A DNA stretch of 32,837 bases from Batkoa obscura (lineage: Eukaryota; Entomophthoromycota; Entomophthoromycetes; Entomophthorales; Batkoaceae), in assembly GCA_030770535.1 (NCBI GenBank), contig JASVEC010000198.1:1-32837 (forward strand), written 5' to 3'. A program made the position numbers and the translations under genes. Shown here piece after piece: positions 1 to 9,222 of this stretch (its first letter is position 1; each line of letters starts with the position of its first letter). Under the pieces are notes generated by a model. That model saw only the letters and a program-made list of their open reading frames with translations. It had not been told where the DNA came from and ran no database searches.

Positions 1-1324
1 TTTCTTTTTCAATATTCAATAAATCCTTCAACACTATTTCAAACTCTCCCTTAGGTAATCTCAACTCTTCACAGCTAATTAAATTCAATTCTAATCCACT
101 ATATCTTCCCTTCATTTGATCTATAACATACTGATTAATTTTAATAAATACTATATTGGGTTAACACATTCCCTTTTTTAGATGAAAAAAACTGTTCTTT
201 TTCTTAACCCTTTACTTTGATCTTCTTGATTCTTTTGATAATAAACTAATTCATCTTGTTTTTCTATCTAATTCAAAATATTTAGGTTGAAAATTCATTA
301 AATTTAAATCAGGTATAATTGTAGTCATTACTAAATAAGTTAATGACAATGCTTTCCATAATCCACTTCTTTTTTCCATTTCTTTTTTTTGTTCTTCGTT
401 TAAGTTATTGTCTCTTCTTGTAATTCCTCATCACATTTCAAAGCTTGTGCCATTCTCACTGCCAATGTAAAATATATCTAGCTGCTAACTCTAATTTCAA
501 ATGAGATAATGCTAAATAACTTAACAGTCCTAATCCAATGACATTATAATAACTTGGATCTCTCATAACTCTTTGGTAACTTAGTTTAATATTTCTTAAA
601 CTAGTACCATAAATGAATTTGAATTCACATTTATTTTTGGATAGAGTGTATCTAGCTAAGACAGCCATAAATACATGATGTAATAAAGTGTGTTTATTTT
701 TTATTATGGGATATAATTCATCAGGTTGAAGCCATAGATTATATCCATCAATAATGTTAATATAGATTTTGATTCCAGATTGGAGGAATTTACCATATTC
801 AAAATAAGGTTGGTGTGGGTTGAAATAAGTGGATTTATGAGTTAAATTAGAATTTAATTGATTTAATTTCTTACTTAAATTAAATTGTAGAGCGTTGACT
901 TTATTTATGTAATCCGATGTTACTTTTTTATTATTACCTTGTTGAATCTTATGGATCTCTTGTATTAATTTGGTTAAATACGCTGTTAAATTTTATGCAT
1001 TAAATTGTAACTTAATATATAATTAAATAAATTTCAATTACCTATCATTTCTTCCCTACTTTCAGGTATCTTTTGTATTACTCGATCATAACTTTGAATT
1101 AATAAACTCATCTTGGTTTCTAAAGTCTGTAAATTTAATCGTAATACATCCGCACCACTTCGTACCCTTTTATTTATAATTACTTTTTCTTCCACCCGGA
1201 ATTTAGTTAACATAGTAGATTTGTGTTCTTTATTAGTTAAAATCATCCTTTGAATTATTGGAGTGTTAGTGGCAGTGGGTTTTAAATGCACTTTTTTAGA
1301 GAGCGTTGAAATAAATAGATACAA
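1..1324 (-). pseudogene. Fungal-type transcription factor paralog (copy 0), broken, continues past left edge
   Basis: This is a diverged relative of the transcription factor at 7471-9222, read right to left, with its C-terminus beyond the window. Exon 1 (1042-1324) matches the linker region of that protein. A 59-nt intron (983-1041, GTAATT...TTTAACAG) is followed by an open stretch down to 456 containing the middle homology region (VIGLGLLSYLALS, like VALGLLSYISLS in the intact copy). Further left, sister-like sequence continues in shifting frames: AVRMAQALKCDEEL near 420-450, SGLWKALSLTYLVMTTIIPD near 305-370, and LRLPKGEFEIVLKDLL near 1-60. I see about three frame changes between 180 and 480 plus stops. 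Exon 1 has no ATG; an in-frame stop lies just upstream of a TTG at 1324. No Cys6 zinc cluster is seen. It is most likely a pseudogene. Assembly indels are a possible alternative, because some breaks sit near A-runs. Confidence 0.72.
983..1041 (-). other. 59-nt spliceosomal intron in copy 0
   Basis: On the minus strand the donor is GTAATTG after codon fragment ATA-G and the acceptor is TTTAACAG before CG-TAT. Removing it joins the two open stretches in frame (phase 1) and gives ...EEMIAYLTKLIQEIHK. Unspliced, the frame stops two codons into the intron. The position is the same as the candidate intron of the intact paralog at 9039-9080, which supports both. Confidence 0.75.
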
Positions 1325-1569
1325 TTTTTTTTTTTATATTCTTGAAATCTAATTGTTTATTTTAACAGACTAAAAAATTACTTTATTTTTTAAAATGCTT
1401 GGTAATTTTTCTTAGCTGAAAAATTGGCGAAGCTAGGCTAAATTTTTTGGGAAGAGTTTATTTTTTTAAAATTTTTTAAAAAGATAGGAGAATGCAAGAA
1501 TATGAAAAATGATAATATAATAGTAAAAAGGAGTTAATTAAAACCATAGACAAATTAAATTCTCGTTCT

Positions 1570-1902
1570 TTATATTTCTTTTTTACTTTCTACTTCCTCT
1601 TCATCTCTATTGCTCCCCTCTATTACCTCTTTTTTCTTAATTTCTTTTAATTCCGATATCTCATCTACCTTCCCTTCCATCTCTTCGGCATTCAACACAT
1701 CAGCAGGTTCAAACGGTTTTCTAGCAGGGAAATAGGTATCCAACATGGATTTTTTCGACTCTATCAATTGCTCTTCTACCTGTTTGACACGGTGATTTAA
1801 ACGAAAGTATAACCAAATAAGGATAACAGCACCGGTTAAATACATATCATATTTTTTACTAAGTTGATAAAGCTGGAAAAATAGATTGCTGATTTGGGAC
1901 AT
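1570..1902 (-). CDS. Small single-pass membrane protein, unknown function (110 aa)
   Basis: I do not recognise the family. The protein has an N-terminal amphipathic stretch. One hydrophobic segment at about residues 20-35 (MYLTGAVILIWLYFRL) could span a membrane. It is followed by a basic and then strongly charged, probably coiled-coil tail rich in Glu and Lys (EELKEIKKK-like) that ends at a stop near 1570. The start is an ATG at 1900-1902 with no upstream alternative in frame nearby. The codon pattern looks coding and the frame is clean, unlike the broken genes on both sides. The topology (short N-terminus, one TM, charged tail) is common among small organelle or ER membrane adaptors, but no specific role can be assigned. 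It sits alone between transcription factor copies 0 and 2, with an AT-rich spacer of about 480 bp before the first MITE. Confidence 0.6.
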   Translation of the reverse strand: MSQISNLFFQLYQLSKKYDMYLTGAVILIWLYFRLNHRVKQVEEQLIESKKSMLDTYFPARKPFEPADVLNAEEMEGKVDEISELKEIKKKEVIEGSNRDEEEVESKKEI

Positions 1903-2180
1903 TTTCGAGTTGTTTTTATGAGCTTAAATTTGCTGTTACTAAGATGGAACCGTTCCTTGGATGTTTATTTTTTCAAGAAATAATAAATTGGAAATACCAT
2001 GTGCTATTTTTTTGTACATAATTTTTTTCGAGAATGGCTAAATTTTTGACTACTTTCTTGAAAATTTCAACCTTGAAATTTATATTGACCAATGAAAGCT
2101 CAATTTTTAGAGCTCCAATTCTAATATGTTAACTATAATACTCTAATTGAGGGTTCTTAGTACCTATTAATAATAACATA

Positions 2181-2280
2181 TGGGGTTGTTTTTTCTGGTT
2201 TCATTATTCTTCCGTTTTTTAGGCGCTATTTGAGTGGAAAATTTGTTAGTAAAATTCTTAAACACAAAAATACATCCTCA
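2181..2280 (-). mobile_element. MITE copy A (100 bp)
   Basis: Ends read TGGGGTTGT...CATCCTCA, with TA flanking both sides (2179-2180, 2281-2282). The interior carries the family core (GCGCTATTTGAGTGGAAA). Orientation is reverse relative to the reference direction used here, in which the element reads TGGGGATGTATTTTTG...TTTAAGAATTTTACT at its start. Confidence 0.88.
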
Positions 2281-2384
2281 TATTATTGTTTTTTATTTTC
2301 TAAAATAAAATGAAATAAACATCGTCCTATTAAGTAAGAATTAGAAAAAGTGATTTTATCATACTAATATAAATAATATCAATT

Positions 2385-4160
2385 TAAATGCTTATTAATC
2401 TCATCTATTAATCCTTTAGATAAACGAAATTGATGAATATAACGCTTGATTTAATGAGTTGTTGGCATCTCTAGCATGTATTTTATCATTGGATTTAGAT
2501 ATATCATATAGTACCTCAAGTAATAATATATATTTGATTCTTGATTCATAGATCAATAATCTGTGTTCCGTTTGTAGATCGGACACTTAATATAATAAAT
2601 TAACGAAGACAAAAAGGAACAATATAGTTGACGATAAAAAGGTATATGAGTGTTCAATCAAAATTGATGCTTAGGATCAAATTGATAAATTCTAGTAAAA
2701 ATTTCATGGCTCATTTATCTAAACTTTTATTTAAGCAGTATATAACAATTTGATTGGTATGCTTAAACAGTAGCTTTGGTTGTAAGTTTATAAATCGAAA
2801 AGGTCATAAACAAATTAAAACGTATGCGTAGTAAAGCGTAATAATAGTAATCTGAGTTAAGACTTTAATATACCTTTTAAAATCAAATTTATGATCATCA
2901 ACTTTGTCAACTAATTCCTTTTTACTGTAATTCCATTCATCTCTTGTTAACCTTTGATCTTTTATTAAATTTATTAATATATTTAGACAGTTTTTAAATC
3001 CTTTTTGAGGTAAAATCATATCTCTGGGACGTATTTCGGAAGATTTGTAATATTCTTTTGCTTTTTATACACGAGTAAATGTTTTTATATTTACTTAAAT
3101 AAAATCTTTAGCGCATATATATCGATACTCGTTCGTAGCTTTGTAGTTTTTTCATTGTTATCGCTAGACTTATTTTAGTTCTTTATGAAAAAATGTAGAA
3201 TCTTTGACTTCAAATTTGATGAAAGGTATATCTGAGATACGAGCTGAAAGCACTGGATAGGTAAGATGTAGAATTTTCTATATCCCCCTACCTAAAGATA
3301 GCTCGTCATATTCTATATACATGTCATCAATATTATCAAATCAATCATGATTAATATTATATCCTGAACATTTAGCCATTCTTACAGCATCTAAAAAATA
3401 TCGTTTAGCAAGATTATAATTAGAATAGGATAAACTAATATAAAACAATAGTCTTAAAACTACAACTATGTAACAGTTCAGATTAAAGCAAAATTGGGGT
3501 AAAATTGCTTTTACTCCTTGCGAAGTATTTCCGTAAATTTGTATATAAGCTACACTATTATGTGCAAGAGTGAAATGAACAAGAAAAGCGATTAATATAA
3601 GATAATATACGGGGATGTGTTTTTTGTTTAAGAATTTCATTAACAATCTTTCCACCCAAATAGCGCTTAAAAGATGGAAAAAGTAATAAAACTAAAAAAA
3701 TCATCCTCATATTGAGCTCCTTATTTGTCAAAATCTCCTTTGAGTTAATTTATCAAAGCATAATCTATAAGGATCTATAAGGATCTATAATTGTTTTGAA
3801 AAAAAATGGAATCACGCTCTGTTCTCACCACATTACTATTTCTCAATGTCACATTAGCTATCAAGAGCGATGAGGCAGTATTAAACCTACGATTCCTTTA
3901 TAGTATAGCCTCGAATTGGGAAACTTTTGTTCAGATCTCATCATTACTATATATTTTTTTCCTTGCTAAATTACTTCATATATTTCAAATATCAACTAAA
4001 TATCAATTAAAGATTAATATAGTATTGAAATGACTACTGATTACCTTTTGCTTAAATTTAATATTTGAATTTAAATCTAGTTACTTAAATATGTTATTTA
4101 ATATATAACCAATATTATTTAGCCTTAACTTTATCAAATTCACTCTATTTCTTATTTTTC
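2385..4160 (-). pseudogene. Fungal-type transcription factor paralog (copy 2), broken and carrying a MITE
   Basis: Nearly the whole length of the intact gene at 7471-9222 can be followed here in degraded form on the same strand. The C-terminal third lies at 2385-2800. LPQKGFKNCLNILINLIKDQ (2804-3019) matches LPQDELINCLTILLNLIQDQ. KRYFLDAVRMAKCSGYNIN (about 3341-3415) matches KRYFLDAVRMAQCLGCNIN. The N-terminal region lies at 3712-4160. The frame is interrupted many times. A MITE (3610-3709) lies inside the homology, and a tandem duplication of a 10-bp unit (about 3766-3787) adds another break. Homology continues about 150 bp upstream of the start position, so a whole gene unit with its promoter region was duplicated. 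The copy is clearly dead. Confidence 0.85.
3610..3709 (+). mobile_element. MITE copy B (100 bp), inserted in a transcription factor pseudogene
   Basis: Ends read CGGGGATGTG...ATCCTCA with TA on each side (3608-3609, 3710-3711). Forward orientation, with the core AAATAGCGCTTAAAA. It interrupts sequence that is continuous in the paralogs at about 8716-8745 and 17340-17370, so its insertion site can be reconstructed. Confidence 0.9.
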
Positions 4161-4916
4161 CCTTTTCTACTATCTTGATTATTTTAAACTTATATTACTA
4201 TTTATATTAAATTGAACATTATATGCAAAAACATGAAGTATATTGCAATTAAAATGAAAACACTAGTAAAACTATATATAAAAAAGCAGCTCAATGCTAA
4301 ATACACCCATCTCCTTACTTCATTGAAGACTTTTGATTTTATCTAGAATATTTATTTAAACCATTTTTAATAATTAAAAATTAAATAAAAATTTAACTCT
4401 AGTTCTTAACTTATTCCAAATAATTAAGATTGTTTTTTTAAATTATTTTTATAAACACTAAAGGTTATTTTATTAGTGTTTATTAATAATATGGACTAAA
4501 ACTTTATACTTTATAATGTGCTTTTTACTTTTAATAACTAACATTAAAATAATCATAAAATTAGTTAAAGTTAAGAAAAAAATAAATAACTATGTAAACC
4601 CTGATATAAATTAAAAAACTATAAATACATAAAACAGGATATGAAAAAAATTATATTAAAAACGTTTTCAAATTCTAGTCTTATTTAAATAAGCTTTATA
4701 TTCAAAAGTTATTAAAATACCATACAAAAGATATTAAAGTTTTATAATTATTTATGTTAAGTTAAAATAAAATAATGATAATATTTTAAATAGAATAAAA
4801 AAAATAAAAAGATTAGTATATAAAAAGATATTTTTTAAAAAAATTTAATAACAGTTTTTTATTTGAATAATATTTAAAAAATAGAAAAAACAATAAAACT
4901 AAAAAACGTTTTTATA
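4161..4916. other. Extremely AT-rich spacer with upstream homology to the intact gene
   Basis: The first 150 bp (to about 4312) match the sequence upstream of the intact transcription factor gene (about 9240-9392), including the shared stretch AAAAAAGCA..CAAATGCTAAA in diverged form. The rest is near-pure A/T with no coding signal. A perfect 11-bp inverted repeat (4451-4461 and 4473-4483, ATAAACACTAA and its complement) is present; chance is plausible at this composition. Confidence 0.55.
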
Positions 4917-5012
4917 TGGGGGTGTTTTTTCTGGTTTCATTATTTTTTCCATTTTTAAGCGCTATTTAAGCGGAAAGATTGTTAATAGAATTCTTTAAAA
5001 AATACATCCGCA
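4917..5012 (-). mobile_element. MITE copy C (96 bp)
   Basis: Ends read TGGGGGTGT...CATCCGCA and are flanked by TATA on both sides (4913-4916, 5013-5016). Reverse orientation. It lies 51 bp from copy D, which is in the opposite orientation. Confidence 0.87.
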
Positions 5013-5063
5013 TATAATTAAATAAATTATTAATAATTTTTATTAAATAACTAAAACTAGATA

Positions 5064-5161
5064 CGGGGATGTATTTTTGTATTTAAGAATTTTACTAACA
5101 AACTTTCCGCTCAAATAGCGCTTAAAAATAGAAAAAATAATGAAGTCAAAAAACACTCCTA
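5064..5161 (+). mobile_element. MITE copy D (98 bp)
   Basis: Ends read CGGGGATGTATTTTTG...CACTCCTA. The left flank is TA and the right flank TG, probably a mutated TA. Forward orientation with an intact core (GCTCAAATAGCGCTTAAAA). Confidence 0.86.
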
Positions 5162-5471
5162 TGTGGTATTATTTAAAAACCAGTAAACATTTTAATTCAA
5201 ATTATTATAATAATATACTAGCAAACTATTTGTATTAAAAAATATAACGTAGCAAAACAAGCAACATTTTTACCAGCAATTTTAATAATAAAAATAAAGT
5301 AATAGTGGTTTAAATATTAGTGAAAAATATTAGAGTATCTGCCATTACCTTTTTTTACTTATTATTTTCCATTATTAAAATGCTCATTAAAATATAAAGA
5401 TGCTTTGTTATTTTAAAAATGTTGGTTTTCTTATCTAGATATTTATTAATATTATATAGAGTTGTATTATA

Positions 5472-5572
5472 TGGGGATGTATTTTTACGTTTAAGAATTT
5501 TACTAATAAATTTTCCGCTCAAATAGCGCTTAAAAGGTGGAAAAAGTAATGAAATGAAAAAAATCATCCCCA
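5472..5572 (+). mobile_element. MITE copy E (101 bp)
   Basis: Ends read TGGGGATGTATTTTT...CATCCCCA and are flanked by TATA on both sides. Forward orientation; one of the best-preserved copies. A 72-codon open frame runs across it on the minus strand but consists largely of element sequence, so it is not a gene. Confidence 0.9.
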
Positions 5573-5576
5573 TATA

Positions 5577-6068
5577 CTAGTGTAGAATCTGGCACTCAGT
5601 GACTGTAGTCAAAAACAGCTATTACCTGATTGATTATACTGTAAGTCGGAAGGTCTTAGTTTATGTGACTAAGATAGACTTGAATTGTGAAAAATAGTTC
5701 ATAATGGGTCACGGACTACGTAAAACAAATAGAATAGATAATACTAATGTAAAATCTATGTAAAATACTATCAAGAAAACTTAGTGGCTTTATTAAACGT
5801 TCGAGATATCAGGCAGTAATTGAGTCAAAAGCCTCAAGCTACTATGTTTTAGGATCTTTTTTCTACTTCAACAAGTATAGATACCAAAACGAGAGAATAA
5901 TATCCTTTGAGATGAAGCTAAAAATTCTCATAGAAAATCAAACTAAGAATGTGGGATTGATTTTCTCTGAACTCGAGAACACAACAGCTTAGGCGATTGT
6001 TATGGTATAATTAACCATGGAGCTGACAAAGCGATGTTTCACAAAAGTTAACTAAAAAATGAACTATA
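5577..6068. other. Unassigned segment, visibly less AT-rich than its surroundings
   Basis: This stretch is less AT-rich than the spacers on either side and has words such as GGTCACGGACTACG and ACTCGAGAACACAACAGC. The plus strand has medium-length open stretches (for example SYYVLGSFFYFNKYRYQNER near 5840-5900) broken by stops. I cannot match it to a family on either strand. It may be a coding relic or an imported fragment. Confidence 0.35.
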
Positions 6069-6104
6069 TAGGAATATATTTTTGTGTTTAAGAATTTTAC
6101 TAGC
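6069..6104 (+). mobile_element. MITE copy F (5' part only)
   Basis: Only about 36 bp remain, matching the first third of the forward element (TAGGAATATATTTTTG, then TTTAAGAATTTTACTAGC). The core and the right end are missing. Confidence 0.7.
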
Positions 6105-6335
6105 TAAAATAAAAGATAAGATTATCCAACCTTTAATATTAGTATCTTAAATAATGATTGCCTATTTTTTATCACCTTGTTGTACTGGTTTTAATTTATC
6201 AACATTATTAATGTTAATTATTACTTTCTTATTACAATACTACTTATAGTAAAACCACATTTGTTAAAATTGTATATATTATTTTATATATGCCATACTC
6301 TACAATAATCTTTTTGACAATACTAAACTAACATA

Positions 6336-6434
6336 TGGGGCTGTTTTTTTTAGTTTCATTATTTTTCCATTTTTTAAGTGCTATTTGAGTGGAAAGATTG
6401 TACTAAAATTCTTAAATAAAAAAACACATCCCCA
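6336..6434 (-). mobile_element. MITE copy G (99 bp)
   Basis: Ends read TGGGGCTGT...CATCCCCA with TA on both sides. Reverse orientation. It directly abuts the pogo-type transposase relic that begins a few bases to its right. Confidence 0.89.
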
Positions 6435-6439
6435 TATTT

Positions 6440-6725
6440 ATTTTTAGCTCTTCGATATCATATTTTTTATTTAGGCAAGTTCAAATTTTTGGCTTCTTTA
6501 TAAAAGTTGCCAACCTAGGTTTTACTAACTGGTGACACCTCATGTTTAGAAAAAAGTTGATCAGCTATATTTTTCATGTAAGCGTGTTCAAGGGAAATCG
6601 TTTGAAAATCAGTTCAAGTATATAGCTAACTAATACTTCCTCTTCTAAATTAGTCAGCTTCAATTTTGGTACAATATCTTTCCTTGAAAATACACTATTC
6701 TTCCCGTTATATTTGTTTTTTATCA
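6440..6725 (-). pseudogene. Fragment of a pogo/CENP-B-type (Tc1/mariner superfamily) transposase
   Basis: The minus strand shows the helix-turn-helix part of a pogo/Fot1/Tigger-like transposase in two adjoining frames. The first reads LTNLEEEVLVSYILEL..FKRFPLNTLT. The second reads MKNIADQLFSKHEVSPVSKT and then, after one stop in the place of the usual Trp, VGNFYKEAKNLNLPK. The family pattern is LTxxEEExLVxYI...RGFP...IA..LL......VGKxWVxxFxKRxPEL, which this follows closely. At least one frameshift and one stop are present. The DDE catalytic part is not visible; a MITE copy occupies the place where it would continue. It acts, or once acted, on DNA ends with TA target duplication. Dead relic. 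Confidence 0.72.
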
Positions 6726-6885
6726 TATAGTATTTAATAAAAAATCATACTTTAAACCTTACCATGTTAAAAAGGATTTTGCATAGACTAGCTTCTTTTT
6801 CTTCAGTATTATTACTCAGTCTTTTTAAAGGATTACATATTTGTTAAAAACAAAATACTACTGAGACTATCAGTCGAGATGCATT

Positions 6886-6972
6886 TGGGGATGTTTCTGA
6901 TTTCATTATTTTTCCATTTTTTAAGCACTATTTGAGTCGAAAGATTGTTAGTAAATTCTTAAAAAATAAAAC
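6886..6972 (-). mobile_element. MITE copy H (right end lost)
   Basis: The left end is TGGGGATGTTTCTGATTTCA, followed by the core (AAGCACTATTTGAGTCGAAA), in reverse orientation. The sequence diverges where ACATCCCCA would be expected. The left flank is TT, not TA. Confidence 0.8.
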
Positions 6973-7470
6973 TTAATTTTAAAAATATTGAAACTGATTT
7001 TCGAGAAATATAATTAAGCTTTTTTCGTCTATTAGTGGCTAAAAAGTATTCTATAAAAATACCTAGTACTCTTCTTCAAACAAGGATAATAGCATTACTA
7101 TACTACCTTTATTTAAGGAATTGAAATAACATGAGTTAAGGAATTTGAATGGTCTAAGCTTCGTTTAGTTAAAGATAACAATGGTCAAAAAGGCTTGAAA
7201 AAATGGGTTATCTTCCCTTTCTATATTGTTTATCAATTTTTATACTAAATAAAATACTTGCGAGTCATATGAATCTTTCAAGAATATGAAAAAATAGCCA
7301 GTACTTCACCTAAATGACATAAAAAAATAAACATTGCTTTTTAATAAGCAAAACAAAATTGATATAAACTAACTTATAAATTCTACCAAAAATTAATGAT
7401 GTATATTAAAAAAGTGAAATATTGAAAAATATTTGAAATTTTATAATTTATTGTAATAATATTACCAATC
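6973..7470. other. Spacer downstream of the intact transcription factor gene
   Basis: AT-rich sequence with no frame, RNA gene or repeat that I can support. It presumably contains the 3' untranslated region and polyadenylation signals of the gene ending at 7471. Confidence 0.4.
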
Positions 7471-9222
7471 TCAATTAAAATATACAGATAACTCTTCTGT
7501 TAAACTTGGAGGTAAATGAAATCGATTTATACAGCACTTGATCTGATTTAATGCATTAATAGAATCTTTGGCATGTTTTCTATTATTAGATTTCGATACT
7601 TTATAAAGCTCTTTAACTAATGATACACATTTAATTTTAGCTTCATTAACCATAGTAACTATATCCTCCTCTAATGAACCGGAAGTTTGATGTAATAAAT
7701 TAATAAGTACAAAAAAACAATGATAAATTTGATAATAAAAAGGTACATAAATATTAGATTGACATTGATGTTTAAAACCGTATTGCTGGATTCTAGTAAA
7801 TAGCTCTTCATCATATTTTTTAAATAAACCTCTGTTTAAGCAATAAGTAATAACTTGATTAGAGTGATGAAACAGTAACTTTAATACTGATTTTGAGAAG
7901 TGAATAGGCTGTGGATAGACCATAACAGATGGGTAATAAAGGGTAATAATGACCTGTTCAATCAATACTTTAAGGTATCGTTTGAAATTAAATTCATAAT
8001 TATCGATTTTTTCAACTATTTCTTCTAAAGTATAATCGCATTCATCTCTTATTAACTTTTGATCTTGAATTAAATTCAATAATATCGTCAAACAATTTAT
8101 AAGTTCATCTTGAGGTAAAAGTAAAGCGTTAATAGATATATTAGAATAGTCATTATGTCTTCCGCAATTTTCTTTTACTTTTTGAATATGAGTTGCTATT
8201 TTCATTTTTACTTCAATATAATCTTCAATATATAGATATGGTAAGTTAGTTACAGCCTTATAAACTATTTTTTTGATAATATTACATCTATTTTGATCTT
8301 TTATAAATAAATGTAGAGGATCTTCGACATCAAATTTAATGAAAGGTATATCTGGAATACAAGACAAAATAGTCAAATAGGTAATGTAAAGGGTTTTCCA
8401 TATACTTTTGCCTAAAGATGGCTCATTATATTTTATGTTCATAGCATTGAATTCATTAGGAGAAGGGTAATTAATATTACACCCTAAACATTGAGCCATT
8501 CTTACAGCATCTAAAAAATAGCGTTTAGTAAGAACGTAATTAGAGCGAGACAAGCTAATGTAAGATAATAATCCTAAAGCTACTACACAACTATAAGTTG
8601 GATTAGAATAAGATTGGGGTAAGATTGATTTTATTCCCCTCAAAGCTTTTCGATAAATTTGTTTATAAACTAAGCTATTACATGGAAGAGTAAAACAAGC
8701 AAGGACAGCAATTAAAGTATAAGATAAAATGTTAGGCTCTTTTTTTGTTAAAATTGCCTTAAAATTAAATTTATCTAGCCATAATCTATATGGGTCTACA
8801 ACTGTTAAGAAAAAAATGGAGCCATATTCTAAAAATTGATTATAAACCTGATCCGTTTTCATGATAGTGCTATTTTTTAATCCTGTGTTATACTGTGAAA
8901 GTAATAAAATAGCATTAAGTTTATAATTCCTTTGTAATATAATTTTAAACTGAGAAATTTCTTTAAAGGTTTCATTATCATTATACTTGATTTCTTGATT
9001 TTTAATTTTGATTACTTTTTCAATCCACTTTAAATATTCTAGAAATAAATTAAACGCTAACAAAATATCAAAATGATTACCATTTACTCTTTGTTTGAAT
9101 TCTAAGCTCGGATATGAATCTAGCTGCCTAAGTATGTTGTTTAATGTGCAGTCAATGTCATCTATTTTTAACTTCACTTCATCTACTCTACTTCTTGTCT
9201 TTGCTTTTGAGTTCAACTCCAT
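7471..9222 (-). CDS. Fungal-specific transcription factor domain protein (intact member of the local family)
   Basis: The open frame is 583 codons, but a 42-nt in-frame intron (9039-9080) means the likely product is 569 residues. The N-terminal 47 residues resemble the linker that follows a Zn(II)2Cys6 cluster (basic KAKTRSR, then a leucine-heptad-like coiled coil about 13-35). The body matches the fungal-specific transcription factor middle homology region: YGSIFFLTVVDPYRLWL (about 133-149), LACFTLPCNSLVYKQIY (174-190), ALGLLSYISLS (215-225) and KRYFLDAVRMAQCLGC (233-248). C-terminal helices follow. No Cys6 DNA-binding motif is seen in the frame or in the 350 bp upstream. The protein may therefore lack DNA binding, or its first exon lies further off. 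The start is an ATG at 9220-9222. Three decayed sisters share the strand. Family assignment is good; the target is unknown. Confidence 0.82.
   Translation of the reverse strand: MELNSKAKTRSRVDEVKLKIDDIDCTLNNILRQLDSYPSLEFKQRVNGNHFDILLAFNLFLEYLKWIEKVIKIKNQEIKYNDNETFKEISQFKIILQRNYKLNAILLLSQYNTGLKNSTIMKTDQVYNQFLEYGSIFFLTVVDPYRLWLDKFNFKAILTKKEPNILSYTLIAVLACFTLPCNSLVYKQIYRKALRGIKSILPQSYSNPTYSCVVALGLLSYISLSRSNYVLTKRYFLDAVRMAQCLGCNINYPSPNEFNAMNIKYNEPSLGKSIWKTLYITYLTILSCIPDIPFIKFDVEDPLHLFIKDQNRCNIIKKIVYKAVTNLPYLYIEDYIEVKMKIATHIQKVKENCGRHNDYSNISINALLLPQDELINCLTILLNLIQDQKLIRDECDYTLEEIVEKIDNYEFNFKRYLKVLIEQVIITLYYPSVMVYPQPIHFSKSVLKLLFHHSNQVITYCLNRGLFKKYDEELFTRIQQYGFKHQCQSNIYVPFYYQIYHCFFVLINLLHQTSGSLEEDIVTMVNEAKIKCVSLVKELYKVSKSNNRKHAKDSINALNQIKCCINRFHLPPSLTEELSVYFN
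9039..9080 (-). other. 42-nt in-frame intron inside the intact transcription factor gene
   Basis: The minus strand reads ...AAT-G | GTAATCATTT ... TTTATTTCTAG | AA-TAT-TTA. The 42 nt contain no stop, so the frame stays open unspliced. Copy 0 has an intron at exactly this point (same phase 1, followed by x-Tyr-Leu) that contains a stop. Splicing gives VN-EYLKWIEKV, which aligns with MI-AYLTKLIQEI. It removes residues 48-61 of the unspliced frame. Confidence 0.7.

Noticed and set aside
1222-1324. Residual Zn(II)2Cys6 cluster in exon 1 of transcription factor copy 0
   Set aside because: The spacing F-x2-T-x6-L-x9-I-x2-M-x6-H and a Pro two residues before the fourth site mimic a zinc cluster. 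However, none of the six positions is cysteine and I chose the register to fit. Random decay would hardly remove all six and spare the rest.
3806-4033. 75-codon plus-strand frame
   Set aside because: It lies antisense within transcription factor copy 2, whose homology explains the sequence.
5355-5573. 72-codon minus-strand frame
   Set aside because: About half of it is MITE copy E read antisense, and the rest is AT-rich spacer.
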